A DNA stretch of 6,225 nucleotides from the NCBI GenBank assembly GCA_964396965.1, contig CAYNGD010000044.1:1-6225 (forward strand). Reading direction: 5' to 3'. The notes beneath the pieces were generated by a model. It saw only the letters and a program-made list of their open reading frames with translations, ran no database searches and was not told the DNA's origin. Numbering within the stretch: position 1 is the first letter of the stretch; the number at the start of each line of letters is the position of its first letter. Below are positions 5,252 through 6,225 of this stretch, piece after piece. Source of the DNA: JABMRW01 sp964396965. Lineage in GTDB: Bacteria; Chloroflexota; Dehalococcoidia; Dehalococcoidales; BS750m-G39. The position numbers were made by a program, and so were the translations under genes.

Positions 5252-5815
5252 ATGATGCCAAGAGAACCCGAAGAAGGACAAAATAACGAAATAGACCAGA
5301 CCCCCACCGGAGAGGTTGAGGAAGAGCCCGTTGAGACAGAGGACATCGAGAGCCTGAAAGAGGCCCTGGCCGAGGCCAAGGCCAAGGCCGAAGCCAACCT
5401 GGCGGGGTGGCAGCGGGCCCAGGCCGACTTTAGCAACTACAAAAAGCGCGCCGAGCAGGAGAAACAGGAGTTAGGCAGATTCGCCAACTCAGTGCTCATC
5501 CTCAGCCTGCTGCCTGTCCTCGACGACTTTGAGCGAGCCTTCAGCTCCATCCCGCCCAGCACCAAAAAGCATAGCTGGCTGGAGGGCATCAAGCTCATCG
5601 AGCGCAAGCTGTGGGCGGTGCTGGAGGCACAGGGGCTCTCCCCGATTAAGGCACTGGGCGAGCCCTTCGACCCCACCCTCCACGAGGCGGTCAGGCAGGA
5701 CAAAGGCCAAGAGGGTATAGTTATCGAAGAAATACAGAAGGGTTATCTGTTAGAAGATAGAGTCATCCGCCCATCTAAGGTAGTGGTGGGCAATGGCGAG
5801 GCAAAGGAGGTATAA
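5252..5815 (+). CDS. grpE: Nucleotide exchange factor GrpE
   Basis: GrpE releases ADP from DnaK and so drives the chaperone cycle in the cytoplasm. From the ATG at 5252 the protein has 187 residues, typical for the family. Residues 1-33 are acidic and probably disordered. From about 31 to 80 lies the long helix used for dimerisation, including the conserved WQRAQADFSNYKKR at 53-66. LLPVLDDFERA (86-96) belongs to the helical bundle. The C-terminal beta domain that touches DnaK carries FDPTLHEAV (139-147) and the family signature EEIQKGYLLEDRVIRPSKV (159-177). A GTG at 5237 would lengthen the protein by five residues but falls inside the ribosome binding site. The gene lies 82 bases after hrcA, across a hairpin, and its TAA is 3 bases before the dnaK start. 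Confidence 0.96.
   Translation: MMPREPEEGQNNEIDQTPTGEVEEEPVETEDIESLKEALAEAKAKAEANLAGWQRAQADFSNYKKRAEQEKQELGRFANSVLILSLLPVLDDFERAFSSIPPSTKKHSWLEGIKLIERKLWAVLEAQGLSPIKALGEPFDPTLHEAVRQDKGQEGIVIEEIQKGYLLEDRVIRPSKVVVGNGEAKEV
5804..5811 (+). promoter_or_regulatory. dnaK: Ribosome binding site of dnaK inside the end of grpE
   Basis: AAGGAGGT (5804-5811) is a near-perfect Shine-Dalgarno 7 bases before the dnaK ATG at 5819. It lies in the last codons of grpE, so ribosomes finishing grpE would keep it accessible. This fits translational coupling and high DnaK output. Confidence 0.85.
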
Positions 5816-5818
5816 ATC

Positions 5819-6225
5819 ATGGGAAAGACGGTAGGCATTGACCTAGGCACCACCTTCAGTGAGGTGGCGGTGATGGAGGCGGGGGAACCGGTGGTGATTA
5901 CCAGCGCCGAGGGGAGCCGTTTGGTGCCCTCGGTGGTGGCCATAAGCAAAAGCGGGGAACGCCTGGTGGGCCAGATAGCCAAGCGCCAGGCGATAGTCAA
6001 CCCGGAGAACACCATCTACAGCATCAAGCGCTTTATGGGACGGAAGTGGGGAGAGCCGGCGGGGCGGGAGCTCTCGGTGGAGGAGGACGCCCGCCGCAAG
6101 ACCTACAAGGTAACCAAAGGCCCGAATAATGAAGTCCGGGTGGTGATGGGCGGCAAAGAGTACAGCCCGCCGGAGATATCGGCCATGATTCTGCAGAAGC
6201 TGAAGGCGGACGCCGAGGCCTACCT
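5819..6225 (+). CDS. dnaK: Chaperone DnaK (Hsp70), N-terminal part, cut by the window edge
   Basis: The frame opens with an ATG at 5819 and stays open to the last base, giving 135 full codons plus two bases. Only the start of the ATPase domain is visible. It shows the phosphate-1 motif GIDLGTTFS at 6-14, EGSRLVPSVVA at 31-41, GQIAKRQAIVNPENTIYSIKR at 51-71 and MGRK at 73-76. Lys70 matches the catalytic Lys of Escherichia coli DnaK. The residue after GTT is Phe13, where many bacterial DnaK proteins have Asn; eukaryotic Hsp70s vary here too, so this is not evidence of inactivity. DnaK is the ATP-driven chaperone served by GrpE. The 3-base gap after grpE and the operon order are typical; dnaJ may follow beyond the window. 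Confidence 0.97.
   Translation, partial: MGKTVGIDLGTTFSEVAVMEAGEPVVITSAEGSRLVPSVVAISKSGERLVGQIAKRQAIVNPENTIYSIKRFMGRKWGEPAGRELSVEEDARRKTYKVTKGPNNEVRVVMGGKEYSPPEISAMILQKLKADAEAY

Overview
The window looks like a chromosomal stretch of a fairly GC-rich bacterium, most likely of the Chloroflexota (Dehalococcoidia-like). The hints are the hrcA-grpE-dnaK gene order under a CIRCE operator, a large extracellular BNR/Asp-box propeller with repeated SPxY motifs, and C-rich intergenic repeats. The taxonomic call is inference from gene style, not proven by any single marker.

Layout. (1) Bases 3-2642, plus strand: the 3' part of a large secreted or surface protein. It has at least seven Asp boxes, two fibronectin-III-like modules, a proline-rich linker and one C-terminal membrane helix. 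Its start lies upstream of the window. (2) Bases 2639-3280, minus strand: a small metallo-beta-lactamase-fold protein of the UlaG-like / Lactamase_B_3 type. It converges on the first gene so tightly that the two stop codons share bases. (3) Bases 3281-4056: a gene-free, low-complexity region full of degenerate repeats and short palindromes, with a C-rich left part and a G/A-rich right part. (4) Bases 4057-6225, plus strand: the class I heat-shock operon, made of promoter, CIRCE operator, hrcA, grpE and the first 136 codons of dnaK, which runs off the right edge.

How the genes work together. HrcA represses its own operon by binding CIRCE. GrpE is the nucleotide exchange factor for DnaK, the Hsp70 chaperone. 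grpE and dnaK are separated by 3 bases, and the dnaK ribosome binding site lies inside the end of grpE, so their translation is probably coupled. A strong hairpin sits between hrcA and grpE and could set different mRNA levels for the repressor and the chaperones. The surface protein and the MBL-fold protein have no evident functional link to the heat-shock operon.

Most worth a second look: the MBL-fold protein has Gly in place of the Asp of its HxHxDH metal motif, one base away from the canonical codon. Its promoter implies a leaderless mRNA. The 3.3-4.05 kb region is unusually dense in repeats and palindromes, and could be a repeat/structured-RNA locus or a stretch of poor consensus sequence. 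I see no convincing evidence of a wholly new system.
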